Shown one piece after another: positions 1 to 7,933 of a stretch of 33,124 nt of DNA (within the stretch, counting starts at the first letter, position 1; each line of letters opens with the position of its first letter). Below the pieces are notes generated by a model. The model was not told the DNA's origin, ran no database searches, and saw only the letters and a program-made list of their open reading frames with translations. Origin of the DNA: Bacillus sp. HNG (GTDB taxonomy: Bacteria; Bacillota; Bacilli; Bacillales; Bacillaceae_L). The translations under genes and the position numbers were made by a program. Location of the stretch: positions 1-33,124 of the forward strand of contig NZ_QUQV01000028.1 in NCBI RefSeq assembly GCF_003400205.1, written 5' to 3'.

Positions 1-40
1 AGCGTTATCTAGTTTTGAAGGAATGAATCCTTCAACATAG

Positions 41-156
41 TCTAGTGGCGATAGCGAAGAGGTCACACCCGTTCCCATACCGAACACGGAAGTTAAGCTC
101 TTCAGCGCCGATGGTAGTTGGGACTTTATCCCTGTGAGAGTAGGACGTCGCTAGGC
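41..156 (+). rRNA. rrf: 5S ribosomal RNA
   Basis: The stretch carries the typical Bacillus 5S sequence: a TAGTGGCGATAGCG start, the loop-B/C region with CCGAACACGG, and GAGAGTAGGACGTCGCTAGGC closing the terminal stem. The first 40 bases of the window contain a GTTATCTAGTTTTGAAGGA segment usual in Bacillus 23S-5S spacers, with a small AAGGA/TCCTT hairpin, so the window opens just after a 23S gene. The ends are accurate to a few bases. Confidence 0.95.
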
Positions 157-162
157 ATTTAT

Positions 163-237
163 TCCGCAGTAGCTCAGTGGTAGAGCTATCGGCTGTTAAC
201 CGATCGGTCGTAGGTTCGAATCCTACCTGCGGAGCCA
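163..237 (+). tRNA. tRNA-Asn (GTT)
   Basis: A full cloverleaf with anticodon GTT in the loop of the CGGCTGTTAACCG arm, a TAGGTTCGAATCCTA T-arm, a closed acceptor stem (TCCGCAG/CTGCGGA) and an encoded CCA end. It lies 6 bases after the 5S gene, as is usual in Bacillus rrn-linked tRNA arrays. Confidence 0.96.
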
Positions 238-239
238 TT

Positions 240-312
240 GCTTCCATAGCTCAGCTGGTAGAGCACTTCCATGGTAAGGAAGAGGTCAGCGGTTCGAGCC
301 CGCTTGGAAGCT
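240..312 (+). tRNA. tRNA-Thr (GGT)
   Basis: The acceptor stem GCTTCCA/TGGAAGC, the anticodon stem CTTCC/GGAAG with loop ATGGTAA (anticodon GGT) and the T-arm GCGGTTCGAGCCCGC all pair. No CCA is encoded: the gene is followed by TAAAAAAA. Confidence 0.95.
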
Positions 313-333
313 TAAAAAAAGGAATTCTTAATT

Positions 334-405
334 GGCCCGTTGGTCAAGCGGTTAAGACACCGCCCTTTCACGGCGGTAACACGGGTTCGAATCCCGTACG
401 GGTCA
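334..405 (+). tRNA. tRNA-Glu (TTC)
   Basis: The acceptor stem GGCCCGT/ACGGGTC and the anticodon arm CCGCCCTTTCACGGCGG with TTC are complete. The 3' end reads ACCT, so only part of the CCA is encoded. Confidence 0.95.
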
Positions 406-412
406 CCTTTTT

Positions 413-488
413 GGAGGATTAGCTCAGCTGGGAGAGCACCTGCCTTACAAGCAGGGGGTCGGCGGTTCGATCCCGTCATCCTCCACCA
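413..488 (+). tRNA. tRNA-Val (TAC)
   Basis: A complete cloverleaf with acceptor GGAGGAT/ATCCTCC, anticodon loop CTTACAA (TAC) and encoded CCA. It lies 7 bases downstream of tRNA-Glu. Confidence 0.96.
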
Positions 489-502
489 TTAATTTAACTT
501 TT

Positions 503-648
503 GCCGGTTTAGCTCAATTGGTAGAGCACGACCGAATAAGCTTCTTGAAATTACATCAGCGTACTAATCGAACCACTTCTTGAATTAGCTTTCTGAGATT
601 AGGACGACTATACACAATCAAATCTTCAGTGGTTTGAGATCTTAATAT
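503..648 (+). repeat. Element A: tRNA-Thr 5' half plus 120-nt structured insert
   Basis: Bases 503-528 are an exact copy of the first 26 nt (acceptor 5' strand and D-arm) of the intact tRNA-Thr that begins at 649. There is no anticodon arm, T-arm or 3' acceptor strand. Bases 529-648 are an insert related to that of element B at 1132-1265. Both begin CGAnCGAnTAAGCTTC and share a 10-nt helix with one A-G mismatch (here 560-569 with 597-606) closing a 27-nt loop that is 20/27 identical. In A, 568-577 can also pair with 628-637, which overlaps the first helix. The TACTAATCGA string resembles the 3' end of Bacillus 23S rRNA, so a relic of rRNA/tRNA rearrangement is possible. The half cannot fold into a tRNA. 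Confidence 0.85.
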
Positions 649-724
<76 letters not shown>

Positions 725-732
725 CCTTAAAT

Positions 733-817
733 GGAGGGGTAGCGAAGTGGCTAAACGCGGCGGACTGTAAATCCGCTCCCTCAGGGTTCGGCGGTTCGAA
801 TCCGTCCCCCTCCACCA
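733..817 (+). tRNA. tRNA-Tyr (GTA)
   Basis: An 85-nt class II tRNA with a long variable arm (CTCCCTCAGGGTTCG region), anticodon loop CTGTAAA (GTA), acceptor GGAGGGG/CCCCTCC and encoded CCA. Confidence 0.96.
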
Positions 818-1025
818 TTTACGGTTTTTTATAAGCCTTTATTCTTTCTTTGGACGAGTTCAAAAGGATGAAGTAGGCTATTTTTATGGGAATTGTAGAT
901 TTTATTAGTAAAATTACTCATATTTTGTAGCTGATTGCGCAAGATAATAGGGTAATTGAATACAACAAATTTCCGGATGAAAGTTCGTGAAGCATCTTCG
1001 AAGAAGTTTCATGAAGTTTAATCAA
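818..1025. other. Expanded Tyr-Gln spacer, no gene seen
   Basis: There are 208 bases between two tRNA genes, where most neighbours in the array are 2-25 bases apart. I see no tRNA half, no coding frame with a ribosome binding site and no clear promoter. The one clear structure is an imperfect hairpin at 977-1012, with outer ATGAAA/TTTCAT and inner TTCG/CGAA pairs, 13 bases before tRNA-Gln. It could act in transcript processing; that is a guess. Confidence 0.5.
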
Positions 1026-1100
1026 TGGGCTATAGCCAAGCGGTAAGGCAACGGACTTTGACTCCGTCATTCGTAGGTTCGAATCCTGCTAGCCCAGCCA
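1026..1100 (+). tRNA. tRNA-Gln (TTG)
   Basis: The acceptor stem TGGGCTA/TAGCCCA, the anticodon arm CGGACTTTGACTCCG (TTG) and the T-arm with GGTTCGAATCC are complete. CCA is encoded. Confidence 0.96.
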
Positions 1101-1105
1101 TTTTA

Positions 1106-1265
1106 GAGCCATTAGCTCAGTCGGTAGAGCACGAACGAGTAAGCTTCGAAGCATAAGCTTCAGCGTACCAATCGAGTTGCTACTTGAACTGGCTTTCTGA
1201 GATTGGGACGTCGTAGATGTACTCAATTCGATTACATAAACACATTATTCACCAATCTCGCGTAC
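1106..1265 (+). repeat. Element B: tRNA-Lys 5' half plus 134-nt structured insert
   Basis: Bases 1106-1131 copy exactly the first 26 nt of the intact tRNA-Lys starting at 1266. Bases 1132-1265 are the insert related to element A: the same CGAnCGAnTAAGCTTC opening and the same helix (1164-1173 with 1201-1210). One C-G pair here is a T-A pair in A, and the loop is again 27 nt. The string CCAATC occurs twice (1168-1173 and 1252-1257), and both can pair with GATTGG at 1201-1206; the second gives an 8-bp GAGATTGG/CCAATCTC helix. A local GCTTCGAAGC palindrome lies at 1143-1152. The two alternative pairings resemble a switch, but no terminator U-run follows. Confidence 0.85.
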
Positions 1266-1338
1266 GAGCCATTAGCTCAGTCGGTAGAGCATCTGACTTT
1301 TAATCAGAGGGTCGAAGGTTCGAGTCCTTCATGGCTCA
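1266..1338 (+). tRNA. tRNA-Lys (TTT)
   Basis: A complete cloverleaf with acceptor GAGCCAT/ATGGCTC, anticodon arm CTGACTTTTAATCAG (TTT) and T-arm AAGGTTCGAGTCCTT. No CCA is encoded. It directly follows element B. Confidence 0.95.
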
Positions 1339-1346
1339 TCTCTTAT

Positions 1347-1421
1347 GCGGAAGTAGTTCAGTGGTAGAACACCACCTTGCCAAGGTGGGGGTCGCGGGTT
1401 CGAATCCCGTCTTCCGCTCCA
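1347..1421 (+). tRNA. tRNA-Gly (GCC)
   Basis: The acceptor stem GCGGAAG/CTTCCGC, the anticodon arm CCACCTTGCCAAGGTGG (GCC) and an encoded CCA are all present. Confidence 0.96.
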
Positions 1422-1446
1422 CGAACTACTTCTTTTTTTATATTTA

Positions 1447-1522
1447 GGGGCCTTAGCTCAGCTGGGAGAGCGCCTGCTTTGCACGCAGGAGGTCAGCGGT
1501 TCGATCCCGCTAGGCTCCACCA
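1447..1522 (+). tRNA. tRNA-Ala (TGC)
   Basis: The acceptor GGGGCCT/AGGCTCC (one G-T pair), the anticodon arm CCTGCTTTGCACGCAGG (TGC) and an encoded CCA are present. It is the last gene of the array. Confidence 0.96.
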
Positions 1523-1540
1523 ATACCAAGATGTATATTC

Positions 1541-1567
1541 AATAAACCTTTGAGGTTTATTTTTTTT
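1541..1567 (+). terminator. Terminator of the rRNA/tRNA operon
   Basis: An AATAAACC/GGTTTATT stem with a 5-base loop is followed by a run of T, 18 bases after tRNA-Ala. It is a standard intrinsic terminator and fits the end of the stable-RNA transcript. Confidence 0.85.
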
Positions 1568-1635
1568 GCATAAATCTAGAAAAATTCTCCTCCATCCCTC
1601 AATCGCAGTGTATAGATATACATGATTTTGTTGAG

Positions 1636-1665
1636 TTGAGTCAATCTGTTGAAAGCAGTTACAAT
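1636..1665 (+). promoter_or_regulatory. Putative SigA-type promoter of rocF
   Basis: TTGAGT and TACAAT are separated by 18 bases, about 30 bases before the start codon of the arginase gene. Both boxes deviate from consensus, so the assignment is tentative. No second promoter type was recognised in the 1568-1690 stretch. Confidence 0.4.
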
Positions 1666-1694
1666 AGAGTATATGGGAGAGGGGGCATTTTATC

Positions 1695-2597
1695 ATGAAG
1701 AAGGATATATCAATCATTGGGGTGCCAATGGACTTAGGTCAGATGCGTAGAGGGGTTGATATGGGACCAAGTGCCATTCGTTATGCAGGTGTTGTTGAAC
1801 GATTAGAAAGGCTTGACTATGATATAGATGATTTAGGCGATATCGAAATCACCCGTCCAACTCGTGAGGAAGTGGCCAATGATGAAAATTTGAAAAACCT
1901 TGAGAAAGTATCTGAAGCCAATGAGAGGCTTGCTGCTACGGTTGATGAGGTGATACTGAATGGAAAATTTCCACTTGTTTTAGGTGGTGACCATAGTATT
2001 GCCATTGGAACTCTTGCTGGGGTCTCTAAACATTATAAAAATTTAGGGGTCATATGGTACGATGCTCACGGCGATTTAAACACGGCTGATACATCGCCAT
2101 CTGGCAATATTCATGGAATGCCACTTGCTGTAAGCCTTGGACTTGGTCATAAGCGTCTTACTGATATTGCTGGATATAGTCCAAAGGTCAACCCTGAAAA
2201 CGTTGTCATTATTGGAGCAAGATCACTCGACGAAGGTGAGAAAGCATTAATTAAGCAGCTAGGGGTTAAAGTGTATACGATGCATGAAATTGATCGTCTA
2301 GGGATGACAAAGGTCATGGAAGAAACGATTCGTTATCTAAAAGAAAGAACAGATGGTGTACACTTATCATTAGATTTAGATGGTCTTGATCCACATGATG
2401 CGCCAGGCGTGGGAACCCCTGTACTTGGCGGTATTAGTTACCGTGAAAGTCATTTAGCGATGGAAATGTTAGAGGAATCCAAATTAATCACGTCTGCTGA
2501 ATTCGTAGAGGTTAATCCAATATTAGATGATAAAAATAAAACAGCTTCAGTTGCTGTTGCTTTAATGGGTTCTTTATTTGGAGAAAAACTTTTGTGA
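1695..2597 (+). CDS. rocF: Arginase
   Basis: The 300-aa protein is a full-length ureohydrolase, the usual size for Bacillus RocF. It hydrolyses arginine to ornithine and urea in the cytoplasm, the first step of the arginase route of arginine use. The binuclear manganese-site motifs are all visible: GGDHS at residues 97-101, DAHGDLN at 123-129 and SLDLDGLDP at 225-233 (Asp227 and Asp229); Glu272 lies in the conserved C-terminal segment. The ATG at 1695 has a GAGAGGGGG ribosome binding site at an ordinary distance. The gene stands alone between the tRNA terminator and its own terminator, so it is probably monocistronic. Position next to sigW is familiar from other Bacillaceae. Homologous agmatinases share the fold, but the close match to Bacillus arginase makes RocF the preferred call. 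Confidence 0.93.
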   Translation: MKKDISIIGVPMDLGQMRRGVDMGPSAIRYAGVVERLERLDYDIDDLGDIEITRPTREEVANDENLKNLEKVSEANERLAATVDEVILNGKFPLVLGGDHSIAIGTLAGVSKHYKNLGVIWYDAHGDLNTADTSPSGNIHGMPLAVSLGLGHKRLTDIAGYSPKVNPENVVIIGARSLDEGEKALIKQLGVKVYTMHEIDRLGMTKVMEETIRYLKERTDGVHLSLDLDGLDPHDAPGVGTPVLGGISYRESHLAMEMLEESKLITSAEFVEVNPILDDKNKTASVAVALMGSLFGEKLL

Positions 2598-2602
2598 GGA
2601 CG

Positions 2603-2641
2603 CCACAGTATCTCTTTAAAAGAGGTACTGTGGTTTTTATT
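2603..2641 (+). terminator. Terminator of rocF
   Basis: A CCACAGTA/TACTGTGG stem, extended inward by TCTCTTT/AAAGAGG-like pairs, is followed by TTTTT. It begins five bases after the rocF stop codon. Confidence 0.9.
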
Positions 2642-2707
2642 TTTAAAGTTTTGATTTCCCCCACATAAACTAGTCAAAATTTGTTAAAATGAAAATTATG
2701 GAGAAAA

Positions 2708-2733
2708 TGAAACCTTTTTAAAGGTGAATCGTA
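2708..2733 (+). promoter_or_regulatory. ECF SigW autoregulatory promoter
   Basis: TGAAAC at 2708-2713 and CGTA at 2730-2733 are separated by exactly 16 bases, the known consensus of SigW-dependent promoters in Bacillus. The position 35 bases before the sigW start fits positive autoregulation of sigW-rsiW. Confidence 0.9.
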
Positions 2734-2767
2734 AATAATGATACCCGCAGTGGCGGAGGTATACAAA

Positions 2768-3331
2768 ATGGAGACTATCATCAAAAACAGAATTAGGCAG
2801 ATAAAAAATGGAGATCAGAATGCATTTGCGGAGATAGTAGAATTTTACAAAGACAAGGTTTTTCAAATATGCTATCGTATGCTTGGAAACCGACATGAGG
2901 CAGAAGATATTGCACAGGAAGCCTTTATTCGAGCATATGTTAATATTCATAGCTATGATTTGAATAAAAAGTTCTCAACATGGCTATATCGGATAGCAAC
3001 GAATCTGTCGATTGACCGCATTCGTAAGAAAAAGCCTGACTACTATCTAGATGCTGAGCTTGCAGGCTCGGATGGACTAACTATGTACTCGCAGATTGCC
3101 GCAGATGCTGCATTACCGGAGGACGAGCTAGAAACGATGGAACTTCAAGAGTTAATTCAATCGGAAATAATGAAGCTTCCAGATAAGTATCGTTCGGTTA
3201 TTGTTTTAAAATACATCGAGGAGTTTTCGCTAAAGGAAATTAGTGAAATTCTTGACCTACCTGTGGGTACGGTAAAAACAAGAATTCACAGAGGTCGAGA
3301 AGCATTACGAAACCAGCTTCGACATGTATAG
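2768..3331 (+). CDS. sigW: RNA polymerase ECF sigma factor SigW
   Basis: The 187-aa protein matches B. subtilis SigW almost end to end, including the region 2 segment around EAEDIAQEAFIRAYVNI, the KFSTWLYRIATNLSIDRIRKKKPDYYLDAE stretch and the region 4 helix-turn-helix ending in VGTVKTRIHRGREALR. SigW directs the response to envelope stress from antimicrobial peptides and detergents. The start was set at ATG 2768, which has GGAGGT seven bases upstream and gives the family length. An in-frame ATG at 2738 lies almost on the expected +1 of the SigW promoter, so a transcript from it would be leaderless; it is rejected. The gene is followed 12 bases later by its anti-sigma gene, and the pair forms an operon. 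Confidence 0.96.
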   Translation: METIIKNRIRQIKNGDQNAFAEIVEFYKDKVFQICYRMLGNRHEAEDIAQEAFIRAYVNIHSYDLNKKFSTWLYRIATNLSIDRIRKKKPDYYLDAELAGSDGLTMYSQIAADAALPEDELETMELQELIQSEIMKLPDKYRSVIVLKYIEEFSLKEISEILDLPVGTVKTRIHRGREALRNQLRHV

Positions 3332-3343
3332 GGGTGAGAAAGA

Positions 3344-3967
3344 ATGAACTGTTCAGAAAACAGCATGATTGAACTAATGCACAATTACCTAGATGAAGAC
3401 ATTTCTGAAGAGGAAGAGAAGCTACTACGTGAGCACTTGCTAACATGCGAATCATGTCATCAACATTTTCATGAGCTAAAGAAAACCATTGCGTTGGTAC
3501 AAAGTACTTCTCACATTTCTGCACCTACCGATTTCACATTAAAGGTCATGCAAATTCTACCGAAGGAAAAACGTACGGTGAGTTTTAGACGCTGGTTTAG
3601 AGAGCATCCAATGTTGACAGCAGCCTCGCTCTTTCTATTATTAATGGCAGGAAGTCTTTTTTCAGTCTGGAGTGAAAGTGAGCAATTTTCTGTTTCAAAG
3701 CAACCAAATTTAATTGTGGAAAACAATACCGTCATCGTTCCCGAAGGCGAAACAGTAAAAGGTGATGTCGTTGTAAAGAACGGAAAGATCGTAATTGAGG
3801 GAGCAGTGGACGGAGATGTCACAGTGATAAATGGTGAGAATTATATGGCCTCAGCTGGAAATGTTACTGGTGAAATTAAAGAAGTCAACCAGATGTTTGA
3901 GTGGCTTTGGTACCATATTAAAAAGGTAGGAACAGATGCAATTCACATTTTTGATCAAGAAGAATAG
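3344..3967 (+). CDS. rsiW: Anti-sigma-W factor RsiW
   Basis: The 207-aa protein is a single-pass membrane anti-sigma factor that holds SigW inactive until cleaved by PrsW and then RasP. A zinc-binding anti-sigma motif is visible as H31-x3-C35-x2-C38. A membrane segment covers about residues 89-108, and the extracytoplasmic part contains short beta-type repeats (GDVVVKNGKIVIEG, VDGDVTVING). Length and domain order match B. subtilis RsiW. The ATG follows a GGGGTGAGAAAG ribosome binding site. It is co-transcribed with sigW from the SigW promoter and is closed by the terminator at 3967. The proteolysis steps are knowledge of the family, not seen here. Confidence 0.94.
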   Translation: MNCSENSMIELMHNYLDEDISEEEEKLLREHLLTCESCHQHFHELKKTIALVQSTSHISAPTDFTLKVMQILPKEKRTVSFRRWFREHPMLTAASLFLLLMAGSLFSVWSESEQFSVSKQPNLIVENNTVIVPEGETVKGDVVVKNGKIVIEGAVDGDVTVINGENYMASAGNVTGEIKEVNQMFEWLWYHIKKVGTDAIHIFDQEE

Positions 3968-3992
3968 GCCATCGGTCACGGTGGTCTTTTTT
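3967..3992 (+). terminator. Terminator of sigW-rsiW
   Basis: A GGCCATC/GGTGGTC stem with two G-T pairs and a 6-base loop is followed by TTTTTT. It begins on the last base of the rsiW stop codon. Confidence 0.8.
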
Positions 3993-4030
3993 CTATTCGA
4001 ATTTGTGCTTATCCTCCTACCAATTTGTAA

Positions 4031-4058
4031 TTGGTACATGAAAGTTATATGATATAAT
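4031..4058 (+). promoter_or_regulatory. Putative SigA promoter of the cdaA operon
   Basis: A perfect TATAAT at 4053-4058 is preceded by TTGGTA at 4031-4036 with a 16-base spacer. It lies 50 bases upstream of the cdaA start, between the rsiW terminator and the gene. TTGTAA at 4025-4030 is an alternative -35 with a longer spacer. Confidence 0.6.
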
Positions 4059-4107
4059 ATTATAGCTAACTATGTTTTTTGGATTATTTCATAGAGGAAG
4101 TGTGAGA

Positions 4108-4929
4108 ATGTCATTTAATGAACTCCCATTACTAGGTTACCTCGGCATTTTTCTAGATGTTCTCCTTGTCTGGTATGTGATATATAAATTATTATCCCTT
4201 ATACGCGGAACAAAAGCTGTTCAGCTATTAAAGGGTATTATCGTAATCGTTTTTATCCGCTTATTGAGTAGCCTATTAGAATTACATACATTGTTTTGGT
4301 TAGTGGACCAGGTAATGGATTGGGGATTCTTGGCGATTATCGTCATCTTCCAGCCTGAATTGCGAAGGGCATTGGAACAGCTGGGGCGCGGAAAAATATT
4401 CTCCAGAAGTGGTACGGATGAAGATGATCAGCAGGCCAAATTAATTGAAGCAATCACTAAAGCTACCGATTATATGGCAAAACGCCGTATTGGTGCACTC
4501 ATTTCAGTTGAGCGACAAACGGGAATGGGGGATTATGTAGAAACCGGGATCCCACTTCATTCAGCTATCTCATCAGAGTTACTAATCAATATTTTTATTC
4601 CAAATACTCCTCTACATGATGGAGCCGTCATTATTCAAAAGAATCAGGTCGCGGCTGCGGCTTGTTATCTACCGCTTTCAGAGAGTCCATTTATCTCAAA
4701 AGAATTAGGAACGCGGCACCGAGCTGCACTTGGGATTAGTGAGGTAACAGACAGCATTACCATCGTTGTATCAGAAGAGACCGGAGCTGTGTCATTAACA
4801 AAGAATGGAGAATTACACCGTGATTTGAAACCTGATGCATTTCGGGATTTACTAAAACAAGAACTAATTACGAACGAAAGCAATACCTCTCATCCACTTT
4901 GGCAATGGAGGGGGAAAAAGAATGGATAA
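4108..4929 (+). CDS. cdaA: Diadenylate cyclase CdaA
   Basis: The 273-aa membrane enzyme makes cyclic di-AMP from two ATP. Three hydrophobic helices occupy about residues 10-80 and are followed by the DAC domain with DGA at 171-173 and RHR at 203-205, the same positions as in B. subtilis CdaA, and a conserved C-terminal RGKKNG. The start ATG 4108 has GAGGAAG eight bases upstream and reproduces the family length; the frame extends 12 codons upstream to an ATG at 4072 with no ribosome binding site. The next gene, cdaR, overlaps its end by 8 bases, so translation is coupled. The cdaA-cdaR-glmM order is conserved in Firmicutes and ties c-di-AMP synthesis to cell-wall precursor supply. Confidence 0.96.
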   Translation: MSFNELPLLGYLGIFLDVLLVWYVIYKLLSLIRGTKAVQLLKGIIVIVFIRLLSSLLELHTLFWLVDQVMDWGFLAIIVIFQPELRRALEQLGRGKIFSRSGTDEDDQQAKLIEAITKATDYMAKRRIGALISVERQTGMGDYVETGIPLHSAISSELLINIFIPNTPLHDGAVIIQKNQVAAAACYLPLSESPFISKELGTRHRAALGISEVTDSITIVVSEETGAVSLTKNGELHRDLKPDAFRDLLKQELITNESNTSHPLWQWRGKKNG

Positions 4930-6160
4930 ATTAATGGATAATCGTTGGGTTACACGGATTATTGCCTTATTAATTGCTTTGCTCTTATTTGCATCTGTCA
5001 GTTTTGAAAATCAACCTGCATCCAAGAGCCCTGCAGGGATACCGTTATTTTCAAATTATTCAGAGACACTAACGGAAATTCCGGTAAATACTTACTATGA
5101 TGATCAAAATTTAGTGGTATCAGGAGTTCCTCAATACGTAAATGTAACGATAGAAGGTCCATCAGGCGTTACCAAGAGAGAAGGTCTTCAAAAGGAAATT
5201 GAAGTATATGCAGACCTTACTCAGTTATCTGTTGGCACCCATAAGGTGAAATTACAATATCGAAATATATCTGATAAAATTAAAGTGAAAATTGATCCTG
5301 CTGAAATAACCGTCGTTATTCAGGAAAAGGTCACAAAGGAATTCCCTGTTGAAGTCGATTTTGTTAATCGTGACCAAGTAGCAGAAGGATATTCGATCGA
5401 ACAACCAGTAGTGGCACCTCGAGTTGTTAAAATAACCGGGGCCTTAGAGGAAATCGAAAGAATTGCGTTAGTAAAAGCAGTTGTCGACCTTAAGGGAGTC
5501 ACGGAAACATTTACACAGGAATCAAGAGTAGCTGTGTATGATAAAAATCAAAATGTATTGTCGGTCACGGTTGAGCCGAATGTTGTTGAAATCACAGTTC
5601 CAATTGTTAGCCCAAATAAATCCGTATCATTTACCCTTAAGCAGAAAGGAAAACTTGCGGATGGGTTAAGTTTAGTTAATATTACGCCAACGCCAAATCA
5701 GGTTACAATATTTGGTCCAAAAGAGGTCATTGATGCCATTTCTTCTATAGAAGGTGAAATTGATCTTGATAAAATAAAGGAAGATTCAACGGTTAAAGTG
5801 AAGGTTCCGATTCCAAAAGGTGTTATCCAGGTATCCCCACAGGAAATCGAAGTAACAGTCGATGTCGAAGAAGAGATATCGGAAACCTTCTCAGATTTAT
5901 CAATTAGAAGTCAAGGATTGGGTGCCCAATTTGCACTAACCTTTTTAAATCCTGAAGCAGGGACCCTCGATTTAGTAATTCAGGGTGCACCAAGTGTCAT
6001 AGAGGGGACAAGTCCTACCAACCTTGATGTATTTATCGATGTGACTGACCTAGGAATTGGTGAACACGATGTAGATATAAATGTGAAGGGCCCAGATAAT
6101 GTGACATGGGCATTACCTCAAGAAAAGGCAAAGATACGAATCACCGAAATAGAAGGGTAA
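4922..6160 (+). CDS. cdaR: CdaA regulatory protein CdaR (YbbR domains)
   Basis: The 412-aa protein has an N-terminal membrane anchor (about residues 10-28) followed by four beta-rich YbbR repeats, seen as recurring blocks of the form VxVTIxGPxxVI and IxVxVDLT (for instance [33 protein letters not shown]). In B. subtilis CdaR lies outside the membrane and modulates CdaA through its transmembrane helix. The ATG overlaps the end of cdaA and has GGAGGGGG just upstream inside cdaA. glmM follows after 32 bases. All expected parts are present. Confidence 0.93.
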   Translation: MDKLMDNRWVTRIIALLIALLLFASVSFENQPASKSPAGIPLFSNYSETLTEIPVNTYYDDQNLVVSGVPQYVNVTIEGPSGVTKREGLQKEIEVYADLTQLSVGTHKVKLQYRNISDKIKVKIDPAEITVVIQEKVTKEFPVEVDFVNRDQVAEGYSIEQPVVAPRVVKITGALEEIERIALVKAVVDLKGVTETFTQESRVAVYDKNQNVLSVTVEPNVVEITVPIVSPNKSVSFTLKQKGKLADGLSLVNITPTPNQVTIFGPKEVIDAISSIEGEIDLDKIKEDSTVKVKVPIPKGVIQVSPQEIEVTVDVEEEISETFSDLSIRSQGLGAQFALTFLNPEAGTLDLVIQGAPSVIEGTSPTNLDVFIDVTDLGIGEHDVDINVKGPDNVTWALPQEKAKIRITEIEG

Positions 6161-6192
6161 GGAAGTATCTGCAAAAGGAGAGATCATTTAAA

Positions 6193-7539
6193 ATGGGAAA
6201 ATATTTTGGTACAGATGGTGTACGTGGTGTTGCAAATAGCGAATTAACTCCGGAACTTGCATTTAAGGTAGGAAGATTTGGAGGATATGTGTTAACAAAG
6301 GATAAAGAAAGACCAAAGGTTCTAATAGGCCGCGATACCCGTATTTCAGGTCATATGCTAGAAGGTGCGCTTGTAGCAGGTCTATTATCCATTGGGGCAG
6401 AGGTTATGCGCTTAGGTGTCATCTCGACTCCAGGTGTAGCGTATTTAACAAAGGCTTTAGGGGCTGAGGCGGGCGTAATGATATCTGCCTCACATAATCC
6501 AGTCCAAGATAATGGAATTAAGTTCTTTGGTCCAGATGGATTTAAGCTTTCTGATGAACAGGAAAATGAAATTGAAGCACTATTAGACTTACCTGAAGAC
6601 CAGCTTCCTCGTCCAGTTGGGGCTGAGCTAGGGCAAGTGAATGACTATTTCGAGGGTGGTCAAAAATACCTTCAATTCTTAAAGCAAACAGTGGAAGAGG
6701 ATTTCACAGGTATCCATGTGGCATTAGATTGTGCGAACGGGGCAACATCTTCACTAGCTACGCATTTATTTGCTGATCTAGATGCAGATATTTCTACAAT
6801 GGGGACTTCTCCAAATGGCCTTAATATCAACGATGGTGTAGGTTCTACTCATCCAGAAGCGCTGGCAGCTTTCTTAAAAGAAAAGGGCGCGGATGTTGGA
6901 TTGGCATTTGATGGCGATGGAGACCGTCTTATTGCAATTGATGAAAATGGCGATATCGTTGATGGCGATCAAATCATGTATATTTGTGCAAAGCATATGA
7001 AGGAACAAGGTCGATTAAAGCAACAAACAGTGGTTTCCACGGTAATGAGTAATTTAGGCTTCTATAAAGCTTTGGAAGAGAATGATATTGCAAGTGTACA
7101 AACAGCTGTTGGTGACCGCTATGTTGTAGAGGAAATGAAGAAGAGTGGATATATCCTAGGCGGTGAACAATCAGGACATATCATTTTCCTAGATTACAAT
7201 ACAACTGGTGACGGACTATTAACTGGTCTGCAATTAGTGAATATCATGAAGAGCACGAAGAAACCTTTATCACAGCTTGCAAGTGAAATGAAAAAGTTCC
7301 CACAGCTATTGGTGAACGTGAAAGTTACGGATAAATACCACGTTACAGATAATCCTGTGATTAAAGAGGTTATCGAACAGGTAGAAGCTGAAATGAATGG
7401 AAATGGTCGCATCTTGGTACGACCTTCAGGAACTGAGCCTTTAGTAAGGGTAATGGCGGAAGCTCCAACAGAAGAACAATGTAAAGAATATGTAGACCGT
7501 ATCGTAGCTGTTGTAAAAACAGAAATGGGTGCGGAGTAA
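6193..7539 (+). CDS. glmM: Phosphoglucosamine mutase
   Basis: The 448-aa enzyme interconverts glucosamine-6-phosphate and glucosamine-1-phosphate, the step before GlmU in UDP-GlcNAc and peptidoglycan synthesis. The start [12 protein letters not shown], the phospho-serine loop ISASHNP (Ser100), the metal-binding DGDGD at 240-244 and the C-terminal phosphate-binding RPSGTEP are all present, and the length is standard. ATG 6193 has AAAGGAG 11 bases upstream; a longer frame from 6106 overlaps cdaR and is rejected. It is the third gene of the cdaA operon. Its product and GlmS act on the same sugar phosphate. Confidence 0.97.
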   Translation: MGKYFGTDGVRGVANSELTPELAFKVGRFGGYVLTKDKERPKVLIGRDTRISGHMLEGALVAGLLSIGAEVMRLGVISTPGVAYLTKALGAEAGVMISASHNPVQDNGIKFFGPDGFKLSDEQENEIEALLDLPEDQLPRPVGAELGQVNDYFEGGQKYLQFLKQTVEEDFTGIHVALDCANGATSSLATHLFADLDADISTMGTSPNGLNINDGVGSTHPEALAAFLKEKGADVGLAFDGDGDRLIAIDENGDIVDGDQIMYICAKHMKEQGRLKQQTVVSTVMSNLGFYKALEENDIASVQTAVGDRYVVEEMKKSGYILGGEQSGHIIFLDYNTTGDGLLTGLQLVNIMKSTKKPLSQLASEMKKFPQLLVNVKVTDKYHVTDNPVIKEVIEQVEAEMNGNGRILVRPSGTEPLVRVMAEAPTEEQCKEYVDRIVAVVKTEMGAE

Positions 7540-7555
7540 TTATACAATTTGATTA

Positions 7556-7603
7556 AAAATATGCAAACTTGGCACAACCTGTTCCACGTTTGCATATTTT
7601 TTT
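7556..7603 (+). terminator. Terminator of the cdaA-cdaR-glmM operon
   Basis: A long AAATATGCAAAC/GTTTGCATATTT stem with a 19-base loop is followed by further T residues, 17 bases after the glmM stop. The A-rich left arm makes it potentially bidirectional. Confidence 0.88.
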
Positions 7604-7635
7604 AGTATACATGGAAAATTTATTCCATGTTTTGA

Positions 7636-7665
7636 TTGACGATTTTGGATTTTCTGTAGTATTAT
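7636..7665 (+). promoter_or_regulatory. Putative SigA promoter of glmS
   Basis: TTGACG at 7636-7641 and TATTAT at 7660-7665 are separated by 18 bases. The pair lies about 65 bases before the ribozyme cleavage site, so the 5' fragment removed by cleavage would be short. Confidence 0.6.
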
Positions 7666-7727
7666 TGTTCTTGTTCTTTTTTATTATGGAGAAGGAGGGA
7701 TAAGACTATCATTCATAATCATTTTTA

Positions 7728-7920
7728 AAGCGCCAGAACTAAACCATGAACGGAAAAAGTAACAAAGCATAGGCTGTTGTTACAGGTTTAGTTGACGAGG
7801 AGGAGGTTTATCGAAACTTCGGCGGATGCCTCCCGGTTGTTATCAATCACGACCGCAATTCCTTTTTGGTAAAACAGAGGGGTGACTCTCTGCACAAACA
7901 GAAGGATATGATTGAGTAAA
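7728..7920 (+). ncRNA. glmS ribozyme/riboswitch
   Basis: The leader carries the conserved parts of the glucosamine-6-phosphate-activated self-cleaving ribozyme: the cleavage site AAGCGCCAGAAC (cut expected between A7729 and G7730), the GACGAGGAGGAGGTTTATCG block, the CTTCGGCGGATGCCTCCCGGTTG core, and the 3' part with ACAGAGGGGTGACTCTCTGC and ACAGAAGGATATGATTG. Cleavage when GlcN6P is abundant exposes the glmS message to RNase J, which lowers GlmS. The 3' limit is approximate. Confidence 0.95.
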
Positions 7921-7933
7921 CAGATAAATACGG

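Noticed and set aside
177-422. Open frame across several tRNA genes
   Set aside because: It is read through tRNA-Asn, -Thr and -Glu and has no start signal; the tRNA cloverleaves explain the sequence.
503-600. Element A as a tRNA gene with an intron
   Set aside because: An intron would need a 3' half after the insert, but a complete tRNA including a second 5' half follows, so it is a duplication, not a split gene.
2738-2767. Upstream ATG of sigW
   Set aside because: It lies at the expected +1 of the SigW promoter without a ribosome binding site; ATG 2768 fits the family length and has GGAGGT.
6106-6192. N-terminal extension of glmM
   Set aside because: It overlaps cdaR and the added residues do not belong to GlmM, which starts [12 protein letters not shown].
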